A stretch of 64,000 bases of DNA from Rummeliibacillus stabekisii (GTDB lineage Bacteria; Bacillota; Bacilli; Bacillales_A; Planococcaceae): positions 62,001-126,000 of the forward strand of contig NZ_BJVD01000002.1 of the NCBI RefSeq assembly GCF_007988965.1, read 5' to 3'. The notes under the pieces were generated by a model that saw only the letters and a program-made list of their open reading frames with translations, was not told the origin of the DNA and searched no databases. The translations under genes and the position numbers were made by a program. The stretch's first letter is position 1, and each line of letters starts with the position of its first letter. Below, in pieces: positions 36,666-44,648 of this stretch.

Positions 36666-36680
36666 ATTTGATTTAAGCTA

Positions 36681-38387
36681 TTAGATTCCAATTGGCTCCT
36701 CATACTGTCTTTCTAACAAATCAGGCGCTAGTAATTTTTTTTTTAATAAATTCATTGCCATAGTGCGAATCACTATCGGTAAAACATGGAATGTATATGG
36801 TTTATACACTCGCTCTGTCCATTTATGGCCATCTTTTCCGTATACCCCAACGTTAATAGACGGTATATTTAATCCGCGAATCTCGTTAACTGGCACAGGG
36901 TAAATAGAATCCCATTCAGGGAAATTATTGATTAATGAGCTAAGCTCCTCATCACTTTCATGCAAGGATAGGAAACTGCCGTCTGCTAAATACGGGAAGA
37001 ATTTTTTTAAGGCAAATGTTTCGCCCGTCAATTGTTCCATTTCTTCTAACGTTTCTTTTACTGATTTTAGAATCTCTGCATCCCGTTCATTGGATTGGTT
37101 CAAATAGTTGTGCGGCAAATAAGGAGGTGCAAAGAAAATGATGACTCTTGGTTTTTTATACGGATCCCAGTTCTGCAATTCCTCAACGATTTTAAAGCAA
37201 AGCTCCCTGGCCTCCATCTCTTTGTTTTCTCGCTGCACTTTTTTGGCCACTTCATAAGCAGGAATGCCTTGTGCCACTAATTCCTTCATAAAGTCAGCTA
37301 AGCTCGTCACTTCTAAGTGCCACGACAGCTTTTTACCAGGTAATCCAGTTCGTTTCAGGAATTCTTCGTATTGCTTAGATAAATGAGCCTCTACGTCTAC
37401 ACATGCACCTGCAGCAATCGCAATCAACTTATCCATCACTTCTTTTGCAGAAAGCTCGAATAAGAAGTAGTTAAAATATAGATAGCTGCTTGTTGCAGTC
37501 TGTACTGAATAAAACTTCTTTGTATCTCTTTGTTGTAAACATGTTGGGGGGAGTGTCATTTCCCCTTCAATATTTTCAGCCAGCTCCAGATTATTATGGA
37601 TTCGGCGTGTCAGTTCTGCTGCTACAAAGTTGGGGTCCACACCTGATAGCGTATCTCCTACATGTGCCTCGCGTCCGTAAATATAAAAGCTCGGAAGAAT
37701 TTTACCAGCAGCACCCGTATAAATATAGCGGTGCGGATCATTTTCATAGAGAGGCGTGATGAAATCATCATTAATAGCTGAGATAAATTCCAGCCCATGC
37801 TCTTCTTTTAAACGCTTCAACTCTGGAATAGCTGAGATGATTCCTTTATGCTGGGATTCCTCATCAGGATTGAACATAAGAAGAATGTTCCCGTCCAGTT
37901 CTTCAGCATGTTCAGAAAAATAAAGAACATTGGCTAAATGGACAGCAGCTCCACTCTTCATATCAACGGATCCTCTTCCAAACATCCAATCGCCAGAATT
38001 TGCATCCGCTTGGACATCCTTATCCATTTCATATGTTTTGAAAAACTGTTCAATTTGGTCAGGGTTAAAGGCATCCTGTTTCAAATGTCCAAAATCCTCA
38101 ATGCCCACTGTATCAATATGCGAATGGAAAATAACTGTATTCGTAGGGCTTCCCTTCCCTTTTACTAAGGCAAAAATATTTTTACGGTAAGGATCGTTCG
38201 GGACTTTTTTCTCCCAAACTTGATTAGGGTTTTGAATAAAGTAAGGAAAACTTTGAAGAATCTTCTTGAGTGAATCTGCGATAGCTCCCTCTCCAGATGT
38301 TCCGTTCACGCTGTCTATCCCGACAAGCTGTCTTGTCAAAAATTCAACTTGTTCAGGCAAAGTCATTTCTTGTAATTGTTGATACAT
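36681..38387 (-). CDS. M20-family peptidase, RocB-like (arginine utilisation)
   Basis: 568 residues, matching the size of RocB. Metal-site regions are HSHIDTVG, RGSVDMKSGAAVH and MFNPDEESQHKG, then AAGKILPSFYIYGREAHVGD. B. subtilis RocB belongs to the rocABC arginine/ornithine catabolic operon, but its exact reaction is not established. Here no rocA or rocC is adjacent; an IclR regulator and an AGCS symporter follow in the same direction. The ATG at 38387 has GGAGGG 7 nt upstream; an ATG two codons earlier abuts that site. Confidence 0.87.
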   Translation of the reverse strand: MYQQLQEMTLPEQVEFLTRQLVGIDSVNGTSGEGAIADSLKKILQSFPYFIQNPNQVWEKKVPNDPYRKNIFALVKGKGSPTNTVIFHSHIDTVGIEDFGHLKQDAFNPDQIEQFFKTYEMDKDVQADANSGDWMFGRGSVDMKSGAAVHLANVLYFSEHAEELDGNILLMFNPDEESQHKGIISAIPELKRLKEEHGLEFISAINDDFITPLYENDPHRYIYTGAAGKILPSFYIYGREAHVGDTLSGVDPNFVAAELTRRIHNNLELAENIEGEMTLPPTCLQQRDTKKFYSVQTATSSYLYFNYFLFELSAKEVMDKLIAIAAGACVDVEAHLSKQYEEFLKRTGLPGKKLSWHLEVTSLADFMKELVAQGIPAYEVAKKVQRENKEMEARELCFKIVEELQNWDPYKKPRVIIFFAPPYLPHNYLNQSNERDAEILKSVKETLEEMEQLTGETFALKKFFPYLADGSFLSLHESDEELSSLINNFPEWDSIYPVPVNEIRGLNIPSINVGVYGKDGHKWTERVYKPYTFHVLPIVIRTMAMNLLKKKLLAPDLLERQYEEPIGI

Positions 38388-38487
38388 ACCCATCCCTCCA
38401 ATGTTTCTGCATTATGGAAAAGCTTTCTATTTTATTTATATTCATAATATATAATATTCAAATAAGTTTGTCATTATTTTTTTCACT

Positions 38488-38517
38488 AAAAAAATCCCTT
38501 GAATAACTCAAGGGATT
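38488..38517 (-). terminator. Intrinsic terminator after the IclR gene
   Basis: AATCCCTTGA and TCAAGGGATT form a perfect 10-bp stem with a 5-nt loop; seven T follow on the minus strand. Confidence 0.88.
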
Positions 38518-38521
38518 CCCA

Positions 38522-39262
38522 TCAATAAAATCTTCCTATTCGATTTGAGATTTGCTCCGCAGCCACTTTTACTTTTTCTACTAGCTGTGGGAGACTCTCC
38601 TCTGTTATTCGAAAATCAGGGCCATTAATGCTTACTGCAGCTAAAACCTTATTGCCGTATCCAAAAATGGGCGCTGCAATAGATATAGTGCCTTCCGTAC
38701 GCTCCGAATTACTCATCGCATACCTATTCCGGCGTACTTCTTCTATCGTTTCCTTTAATTGAATGGTTTCTTCATCTGTCAAACCTAGCTTTTTTATAAT
38801 ATCTGCTCTTTCTTCTTCCTTCAAAAAGGACAAGATGGCCTTGTTAGGAGCTCCGACGTTCAATGGACAGCGAATTCCCAAAGTTTCAGCGATTCGAACC
38901 TTTAAGGGACTGTCCACTATTTCAATTGTCATCCCGAAATTCCCATCTTGAATGTTTAAGTAAATACTTTCTTTTACGTCCAGTGCCAGGTCTTCCATGA
39001 TCGGACGAGCTACATTTCTATAATCAATACTTTCAAGCACTTGTAAACCAATTTCCATCCAAAGAAGGCCTATTTTATAATGCTTTGTGTTAGGATTTTG
39101 TATAACAAGACCATGATCAATTAAAGAGTTTAATAAACGATGCATTGTACTGATCGGCAACTCTGTGCGTTTTGATAGCTCAGAAATGGACCATTCATTT
39201 CGATGCGGATCTGATCTTAAAATATGAATAATTGACATGGCACGGTCAATCGATTGAATCAT
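38522..39262 (-). CDS. IclR-family transcriptional regulator
   Basis: 246 residues. The winged HTH is at about 1-65 (IDRAMSIIHILRSDPHRNEWSISELSKRTELPISTMHRLLNSL), followed by the IclR effector domain (GIRCPLNVGAPNKAILSFL and SISIAAPIFGYGNKVLAAVSINGP-like segment). It is flanked by the RocB-like and AGCS genes and probably controls one or both. A perfect palindrome with TTCCG half-sites upstream of the AGCS gene is a candidate target. ATG with TAGGAG. Confidence 0.9.
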   Translation of the reverse strand: MIQSIDRAMSIIHILRSDPHRNEWSISELSKRTELPISTMHRLLNSLIDHGLVIQNPNTKHYKIGLLWMEIGLQVLESIDYRNVARPIMEDLALDVKESIYLNIQDGNFGMTIEIVDSPLKVRIAETLGIRCPLNVGAPNKAILSFLKEEERADIIKKLGLTDEETIQLKETIEEVRRNRYAMSNSERTEGTISIAAPIFGYGNKVLAAVSINGPDFRITEESLPQLVEKVKVAAEQISNRIGRFY

Positions 39263-39349
39263 GGTATTCTCCTATTCTTAAAAAATAGTTATTGAATCTA
39301 TTATACTATTCCCCTGAATAGGAAAACAACAATCGACAGACTTTAACGA

Positions 39350-40765
39350 CTATTCCGCCTTTTCTAATGACTGTTCTGGCTTTGAAAGCTGGACTTCCTC
39401 CATGTAGTTTTTCTTTTTATAGATACGTGTAAAGTAATCTTTTGTAATCTCTTTCACCTCACCGCCTAAGAATAACAGGGCGATAATGTTCGGCAAAATA
39501 ACAAGAGCTAAAAGAATATCGAGGAATTGCCAGACAAACTTTAATCCGCCAATTGCACCGACAAATATGGCTCCAACATATACAAAACGCATTACTTTTG
39601 AAAAGAATGTACCAAATAAATATTCCGCTTGTTTCTCTCCGTAATAGATGATAACCACCACAGTCGATAACACAAAACAAAAGAGAGCAATGCTCATGAT
39701 AATGCCAGCTAACTGGTCACCGAAAACTTGTCCCCACGCCATCGTCACCATGTTTGAAGCCTGTTCAGAAGGTACTTTCTCCCATTGCCCTGTACAAAGA
39801 ACAACAATAGCTGTCATTGTACAAATGATGATGGTATCAACGATTACTTCAAAAACACCCCAGAATCCTTGTTTTGCAGGGTGATCAGTTTTAGCCGTTG
39901 CATGTGCAATAGGTGCTGTTCCCATTCCGGCTTCATTTGAGTAGGTTCCCCTTGCAAGTCCCCATCGAATGGCAGCTGCAATACCAGCTCCACCAAATCC
40001 ACCTGCAGCAGCTATCGGTGTGAAAGCATGTTCAAAAATTAAAGCGAATATTGAAGGTATAGCAGATACATTGGCAAAGACTACGATTAAAGATCCGATT
40101 ATATAAATGCCCACCATAAAAGGAACAAACTTCTCTGTAATTTTACCGATTCTTGAAATCCCACCAAAAACAATAATACCAATTAACACCATAACTAATA
40201 AGCCCGTAATGATAGGCGAAATATGAAACGCACCAGAAATGGTTGTGGAAAGTGAATTGGATTGAACCATTGTGCTTGCTACAATTTCAAGCATTAAAGC
40301 AAAAGCAAAGAATGATGCTACCGGCTTCCATCCTAGTCCTTTTTCAATATAATACATGGGTCCCCCAACCCATTCCCCTTCTTCATTTTTCTCCCGATAT
40401 TTTACCCCTAGCACGACTTCTGAATATTTAGCAGCCATCCCTATTAATGAGACAACCCACATCCAAAAGATTGCCCCTGGTCCCCCGAATGCAATCGCTA
40501 CAGGCACACCAATAATATTTGCCGCACCTACAGTTGAAGCTAACGCAGATGTAGCCGCTTGAAATGGTGTTAATGTTCCCTCAGATGCATCAGATTTGCT
40601 AAGAATTTTCCCGAAGGTTTGACTGATAATATGAGGCATATAACGAAACTGAAAGAAACCTAATTTAAAAGTAAGATACAGCCCCCCACCTAATAGCAAA
40701 AGCATCATCGGAAGTCCCCATATAAAATCAGTAATACCTCCAATAAGATTCATAAACTTGTCCAA
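39350..40765 (-). CDS. AGCS-family sodium:alanine/glycine symporter
   Basis: 471 residues, about 11 membrane segments. Family landmarks are ATSALASTVGAANIIGVPVAI, GGPMYYIEKGLGWKP and the conserved RGTYSNEAGMGTAPIAHA. Imports alanine, glycine or a related amino acid with Na+. The start is TTG with AAAGGGGG 8 nt upstream. The 5' region has both a cre box and a perfect 21-bp palindrome, so it is likely under carbon catabolite control and substrate-specific control. Confidence 0.92.
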   Translation of the reverse strand: MDKFMNLIGGITDFIWGLPMMLLLLGGGLYLTFKLGFFQFRYMPHIISQTFGKILSKSDASEGTLTPFQAATSALASTVGAANIIGVPVAIAFGGPGAIFWMWVVSLIGMAAKYSEVVLGVKYREKNEEGEWVGGPMYYIEKGLGWKPVASFFAFALMLEIVASTMVQSNSLSTTISGAFHISPIITGLLVMVLIGIIVFGGISRIGKITEKFVPFMVGIYIIGSLIVVFANVSAIPSIFALIFEHAFTPIAAAGGFGGAGIAAAIRWGLARGTYSNEAGMGTAPIAHATAKTDHPAKQGFWGVFEVIVDTIIICTMTAIVVLCTGQWEKVPSEQASNMVTMAWGQVFGDQLAGIIMSIALFCFVLSTVVVIIYYGEKQAEYLFGTFFSKVMRFVYVGAIFVGAIGGLKFVWQFLDILLALVILPNIIALLFLGGEVKEITKDYFTRIYKKKNYMEEVQLSKPEQSLEKAE

Positions 40766-40780
40766 AATTATTTCCCCCTT

Positions 40781-40794
40781 TGTGAACGCTTACA
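40781..40794. promoter_or_regulatory. CcpA-type cre box upstream of the AGCS gene
   Basis: TGTGAACGCTTACA matches the cre consensus TGWAARCGYTWWCA at 13 of 14 positions. It lies 16-29 bp before the start codon, a repressing position. Confidence 0.7.
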
Positions 40795-40804
40795 AAACTA
40801 CAAA

Positions 40805-40825
40805 TATTTCCGTAATACGGAAATA
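40805..40825. promoter_or_regulatory. Perfect palindromic operator upstream of the AGCS gene
   Basis: TATTTCCGTA-A-TACGGAAATA, 10-bp arms around one base, 40-60 bp before the start codon. The TTCCG half-sites recur upstream of the 3-hydroxybutyrate operon with a spacing one base longer. The neighbouring IclR protein is a likely binder. Confidence 0.75.
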
Positions 40826-40908
40826 CTTTCTATAATAAAATTATATCAAAGGGAAATATCAATTGTATACACATTTCTAAAATTTCTAAAATAGATATTC
40901 TTATATTC

Positions 40909-40948
40909 AAAAAAGCTGTTCCATCTATATTTGATAGATGGAACAGCT
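40909..40948 (-). terminator. Strong terminator after the DUF2922 gene
   Basis: AGCTGTTCCATCTAT and ATAGATGGAACAGCT form a 15-bp perfect stem, followed by six T on the minus strand. Confidence 0.9.
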
Positions 40949-40955
40949 CTGCTAT

Positions 40956-41171
40956 TTATGCTTCTAATTCAGTTACAGTCCGCTCAACATAACGGGCACT
41001 ATCTATTTCCGCTAAGCGTTCCCCTTTTATCTCAAACACGCCTTTTTCAATGATGGTGTTCATCACATCATACACCTCTTTGGATGATAGCCCTTCTTTT
41101 GGCGCATCAATACTCATTGAATAGCCTGTTCCCTTCGAGGTTTGGAATTGAAGCTGCAATACTTTTGACAT
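40956..41171 (-). CDS. DUF2922 family small protein
   Basis: 71 residues, pattern LQLQFQTSKGTGYSMSIDAPKEGLSSKEVYDVMNTIIEKGVFEI and a C-terminal RYVERTVTELEA, which fits DUF2922. It follows the DUF1659 gene by 20 nt; the pair is common in Bacillaceae. The function is unknown. ATG with AAGGAGG. Confidence 0.85.
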   Translation of the reverse strand: MSKVLQLQFQTSKGTGYSMSIDAPKEGLSSKEVYDVMNTIIEKGVFEIKGERLAEIDSARYVERTVTELEA

Positions 41172-41191
41172 TCATTTTCCTCCTTTTCATA

Positions 41192-41410
41192 TTATTGTTG
41201 AATGCTTTCTTGCATTAGGATCCCTGTGCCAATCCATTCGTGTTCGAAAAGACTTGCAAGTGCTGTACCTACAGCTGCCAAGTTTTCTAATTGTGCATCT
41301 CGCGCTACATTTTGAAATGCTTTTGTTTTTTCGATCATTTGTCCTTGCGTATTCACGCCAGTAGAGAATTTAATGCGAAGTGTACCTTTTTCAAATGTTT
41401 TCGTTGCCAT
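41192..41410 (-). CDS. DUF1659 family small protein
   Basis: 72 residues from the ATG at 41410, preceded by GAAAGGGAGGTGA; the longer frame adds 30 residues that look like untranslated leader. Pattern LRIKFSTGVNTQGQMIEKTKAFQNVARDAQ fits DUF1659. Co-transcribed with the DUF2922 gene. The function is unknown. Confidence 0.85.
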   Translation of the reverse strand: MATKTFEKGTLRIKFSTGVNTQGQMIEKTKAFQNVARDAQLENLAAVGTALASLFEHEWIGTGILMQESIQQ

Positions 41411-41481
41411 GTTGCTCACCTCCCTTTCATTCACTACATAGACTAAACTTCGAAAAAGAGGACAAGTATTTATAAAAAATG

Positions 41482-41511
41482 AAAAAAAGCACCAACCCAA
41501 AGGTTAGTGCT
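41482..41511 (-). terminator. Intrinsic terminator after the aldehyde dehydrogenase gene
   Basis: AGCACTAACC and GGTTGGTGCT on the minus strand form a stem with one G-T pair, followed by seven T. Confidence 0.85.
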
Positions 41512-41521
41512 TTTAAAACCA

Positions 41522-42832
41522 TTATTTAGCTCGATTTAACTTCAAAATGGATTTATAGTGTGTAAAGGTATCAAAGCTACCTTGTCCATGATAAGATCCC
41601 ATACCACTCTCACCTACGCCCCCGAATGGCAGGTAAGGTGTAGCTAAATGGGAGATGGTGTCATTGATACAGCCGCCACCAAATGAGATATTTCCTAGAA
41701 CAGTGTTTTCTACTTCTTCGTCTTCTGTGAATAGGTATAGTGCAAGAGGTTTTGGTCTCTCTACGATTTTGTGGATTACCTCTGTTAAATCATCGTACTC
41801 GATGACTGGAAGAATCGGTCCAAAAATTTCATCTTGCATGACCGGATCTTCCCACTTGATGTCGTCTAATACAGTAGGCGCGATAAATAGGCGGTCTTCC
41901 TCTGTATCGCCTCCTACTACTCGTGTCCCATTGTCTAGGAAAGCGGACAGGCGGTTGAAATGTCGATCATTAATAATGTGTGTGAAGTCAGGATTTTTGG
42001 ATACATCTTCTCCAAACATCTCCTTAATTTGTACTTTCATCTTCTCAAGGAATTCATCTTTCACACTCTTGTGAATTAGCAAGTAGTCTGGTGCTACGCA
42101 GGTTTGACCGGCATTAGAGAATTTCCCTTTAGTAATGCGCTGAGCTGCAGTATCGAGATCTGCATCCTCATGGACAATACATGGGCTCTTTCCGCCTAAT
42201 TCCAGTGTGACAGGTGTTAAATGTTTTGCAGCGGCTGACATGATAATCTTCCCAACACCCGTACTTCCGGTAAAGAAGATATAATCGAATTTTTCTTTTA
42301 ATAGAGCTGTACTTGTTTCTGCTTCACCTTCTACAACCGCAATGTATTCTTCAGGGAAATTTTCTTGCACCATTTTTGCAAGCACTCCTGAAGTAGCAGG
42401 CGTAAATTCTGATGGTTTCAGCACAGCACAGTTGCCGGCGCAAACCGCACCGATTAATGGGGCAACCGCTAATTGGAATGGATAGTTCCAAGGCGCAATA
42501 ATTAAAGCCAAACCATAAGGCTCTGGGTAAAGCATACTCGAAGCATTACCAAAAACCTCTGGCGTTTGTGCTTCTTTCGGCTTAGCCCACGTATGCACAT
42601 TATCTAAGATATATTTGATTTCGTGTAAAACGAATCCAATTTCAGTACGATAACCCTCTTTTTCTGACTTGTTCAAGTCCTTACGCAAAGCTGCAAGTAT
42701 TTCATTTTCATACTTCTTCATTGCGTCTACAAGTTTATTTAATGTCTCTACACGAAACTCGACATCCTTTGTTTTTCCTGTACGGAAAAAAGCCCGTTGT
42801 CGTTCTACAAGACCTTTATAATTTTCTGACAT
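41522..42832 (-). CDS. Aldehyde dehydrogenase (short, class-3-like)
   Basis: NAD(P)-dependent oxidation of an aldehyde to an acid, 436 residues. The active-site Glu lies in TLELGGKSPCIV and the nucleophilic Cys in KFSNAGQTCVAPDY; FFTGSTGVGKIIM is the cofactor loop. The length is that of the class 3/fatty-aldehyde group (AldH/AldX-like), shorter than the usual 490. ATG at 42832 with GAGGGGAA upstream. It may act on aldehydes from lipid or amino-acid breakdown. Confidence 0.92.
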   Translation of the reverse strand: MSENYKGLVERQRAFFRTGKTKDVEFRVETLNKLVDAMKKYENEILAALRKDLNKSEKEGYRTEIGFVLHEIKYILDNVHTWAKPKEAQTPEVFGNASSMLYPEPYGLALIIAPWNYPFQLAVAPLIGAVCAGNCAVLKPSEFTPATSGVLAKMVQENFPEEYIAVVEGEAETSTALLKEKFDYIFFTGSTGVGKIIMSAAAKHLTPVTLELGGKSPCIVHEDADLDTAAQRITKGKFSNAGQTCVAPDYLLIHKSVKDEFLEKMKVQIKEMFGEDVSKNPDFTHIINDRHFNRLSAFLDNGTRVVGGDTEEDRLFIAPTVLDDIKWEDPVMQDEIFGPILPVIEYDDLTEVIHKIVERPKPLALYLFTEDEEVENTVLGNISFGGGCINDTISHLATPYLPFGGVGESGMGSYHGQGSFDTFTHYKSILKLNRAK

Positions 42833-43162
42833 GATTATTCCCCTCTCAAACAAACTATACTTATTTGATGCAAAACCAGATTTCCTGCTTTTATTAATCC
42901 ATAATTCTACCTAATTCTAAGCAAATATAGATATTATCATTTTTAAGTATAAAATGTATTATATACAATATACCTTCAATACACTAGTATACTGAATCGT
43001 GATTCTGCATTCTTTACTCTTCCCGAAAAAAAATATATCATTCAGCTGAACCAAATACCTTTGATTACCCGCTTCTTACTTTTTAAAACAAAACATTGTA
43101 TGAAAAATGTGAAAAGCTCACCAATTTTTGTGGATATTTTATTTAAGAATGACAGACATTTA

Positions 43163-43289
43163 GGACTTGAATTGTAAAGTTTCGGTGGTAAACTTCCGGC
43201 GAACGGTTGTAAATAGTGTGGGAACGGTAGTAAATATTCTCTCTGCGGTGGTATAACATCACAGGAAGGTGGTAAGTTACCCCACCTCA
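43163..43289 (+). repeat. Copy C of the five-unit, 21-bp-period intergenic element
   Basis: GTAAAC, GTAAAT, GTAAAT, GTATAA and GTAAGT begin at 43188, 43209, 43230, 43251 and 43272, exactly 21 bp apart. Units begin GGTGGTAAAC, GGTTGTAAAT, GGTAGTAAAT, GGTGGTATAA and GGTGGTAAGT. The leader has AGGACTTGAATTG and TTTCGG. It lies in the 700-bp gap between the aldehyde dehydrogenase and SDR genes. Confidence 0.92.
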
Positions 43290-43351
43290 AGCTTTTCGAT
43301 CGCAGATGCGAACTTATTATCACTTGTCCAAATCGCGAACATGCGAGTATC

Positions 43352-43472
43352 TTAGGACTGTATAGTTTCGGCGATAAATTTTCGGCGAGCGGTTGTAAAT
43401 GACGCTGCAACGGTTAAAAATATACTAACAGCGGTTGTAAATAATCACAGTGAGGTAGTAATATATTCCACC
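43352..43472 (+). repeat. Copy D of the five-unit, 21-bp-period intergenic element
   Basis: Cores begin at 43374 (ATAAAT), 43395 (GTAAAT), 43416 (AAAAAT), 43437 (GTAAAT) and 43458 (GTAATA), again exactly 21 bp apart. The leader has TAGGACTG and TTTCGG. It is 102 bp from the end of copy C's last core and in the same orientation, so the two may be a tandem duplication. Confidence 0.9.
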
Positions 43473-43481
43473 TGTAACGAA

Positions 43482-43515
43482 AGAAAAAATCCCTTCTCCA
43501 GTAGAAAAGGGATTT
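43482..43515 (-). terminator. Intrinsic terminator after the SDR gene
   Basis: AAATCCCTT and AAGGGATTT form the stem on the minus strand, followed by TTTCTTTC. Confidence 0.8.
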
Positions 43516-43532
43516 AAGCTATCTTAAAATTA

Positions 43533-44282
43533 TTAAACTGCAGTATATCCACCATCAACCAGCAAACTTGCTCCTGAGATAAAGGATGCATCATCACTTG
43601 CTAAGAAGAGAACAGCTTTTGCTACTTCTTCCGGTCTGCCCAAACGGCCGATTGGATGGAGGTCAATCAATTCTTGTTTTGCTTCTTCTGGCATGCCAGC
43701 AAGCAATGGAGTATCGATATAACCTGGGTTTACATTATTAATGCGAATACCTTTTGCTGCATATTCAGAGGTTGCCGTTTGTGTAAGCAATTTTACGCCG
43801 CCTTTTGAAGCTGCATATGCACTGACTCCTGGCTTCCCTACAAATCCATGGATGGAATCATTATTAACAATGGCGCCGCCTTTTTCTTGTTTTAACATTT
43901 GCGCAAGGGCGTATTTATTGCAAAGGAAAACCCCATTAAGATTGACATCGATTACCTTCTTCCAATCAGCATAGTTCATTTCATGAACAAGCGTTGCTGC
44001 ACCAATTCCTGCATTGGCAAAAAGGACATCTAAGCTTCCATATTTACTCACAGTCTCTTCAACTAAACGTTGTACTTCTTCCTCTTCCGTTACGTTTGTT
44101 TTCATAAACATGGTTTGGTATCCATCTTGATTTAATTGATCCGAAAGCGCTTGTCCTTTATCAGACATGTCAGAAATCACGACATTCGCTCCTTCTTTCG
44201 CGAACTCTACTACCGTAGCTTCCCCGATACCACTTGCTCCACCAGTTACAATGACTGTTTTCCCTTTAAAACGATCTGCCAT
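43533..44282 (-). CDS. Short-chain dehydrogenase/reductase
   Basis: 249 residues, classical SDR. Cofactor loop TGGASGIGEA, NAGIG motif, and active site YAASKGG (Tyr, Lys) with NDSIHG supplying the Ser. C-terminal SGASLLVDGGYTAV is typical of the glucose-1-dehydrogenase/3-oxoacyl reductase group. It is divergent from the 3-hydroxybutyrate operon and may be co-regulated with it, but the substrate is unknown. ATG with AAGGGAGG. Confidence 0.9.
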   Translation of the reverse strand: MADRFKGKTVIVTGGASGIGEATVVEFAKEGANVVISDMSDKGQALSDQLNQDGYQTMFMKTNVTEEEEVQRLVEETVSKYGSLDVLFANAGIGAATLVHEMNYADWKKVIDVNLNGVFLCNKYALAQMLKQEKGGAIVNNDSIHGFVGKPGVSAYAASKGGVKLLTQTATSEYAAKGIRINNVNPGYIDTPLLAGMPEEAKQELIDLHPIGRLGRPEEVAKAVLFLASDDASFISGASLLVDGGYTAV

Positions 44283-44370
44283 TTTCGATTCCTCCCTTAG
44301 AAATGATTTAACTACTCGTCATTATTATAGCACTTTCCAAAAAAGCTAAACCGTCTGAAGTATTGCATTG

Positions 44371-44389
44371 GAAATAATTTCATTATTTC
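44371..44389. promoter_or_regulatory. Palindrome between the SDR and 3-hydroxybutyrate operon
   Basis: GAAATAAT-TTC-ATTATTTC, perfect 8-bp arms around 3 bp, 89-107 bp upstream of the SDR start. Binding factor unknown. Confidence 0.5.
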
Positions 44390-44404
44390 TAATAGCAGTT
44401 ATCA

Positions 44405-44471
44405 TTCCGTAATATCGGAAAATTCCACTTTTACGGAACGCTTCTAAAATGAAAAATCCGATAATCCGGAA
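44405..44471 (+). promoter_or_regulatory. Three-site upstream activator region (TTCCG-N6-CGGAA)
   Basis: Site 1 at 44405-44420 is TTCCG-TAATAT-CGGAA, site 2 at 44423-44438 is TTCCA-CTTTTA-CGGAA, and site 3 at 44456-44471 is ATCCG-ATAATC-CGGAA. All have a 6-bp spacer. They end 73 bp upstream of the -24 element, the usual enhancer distance for sigma-54 activators, so the PAS-AAA-Fis protein encoded downstream probably binds here. Confidence 0.75.
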
Positions 44472-44542
44472 ATTTAAAATTAATTTTGCAAATTACACCG
44501 TAGAATTCTCAGTAATTAAGGGATTTGCTTAAACAGATGTTT

Positions 44543-44560
44543 TTGGCATGATTCTTGCAA
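44543..44560 (+). promoter_or_regulatory. Sigma-54 (SigL) promoter of the 3-hydroxybutyrate operon
   Basis: TTGGCATGATTCTTGCAA has GG and GC dinucleotides exactly 12 bp apart, matching the -24/-12 consensus TGGCAC-N5-TTGCW almost fully. It lies about 90 bp before the permease ATG. The operon ends with a sigma-54 activator gene, which supports the call. Confidence 0.88.
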
Positions 44561-44608
44561 TTAAATTAAGCTGAAGGGGATTTTTCAAAAAAGGAGGATG
44601 TATTTTTT

Positions 44609-44622
44609 TGCAAACGCTTTCT
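44609..44622. promoter_or_regulatory. Candidate cre box between the sigma-54 promoter and the permease gene
   Basis: TGCAAACGCTTTCT matches the cre consensus at 12 of 14 positions. Located downstream of the promoter, CcpA bound here would act as a roadblock. Confidence 0.5.
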
Positions 44623-44648
44623 TAGAAATAATAATAAGGGGGATTTTC

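Noticed and set aside
41655-42074. 139-codon plus-strand open frame
   Set aside because: Antisense to the aldehyde dehydrogenase gene; no ribosome site or recognisable domain.
43042-43410. 122-codon minus-strand open frame with Leu-Pro-Pro-like repeats
   Set aside because: Crosses array copy C in a different frame from copy A's open frame; periodic by DNA repeat, not by protein conservation.
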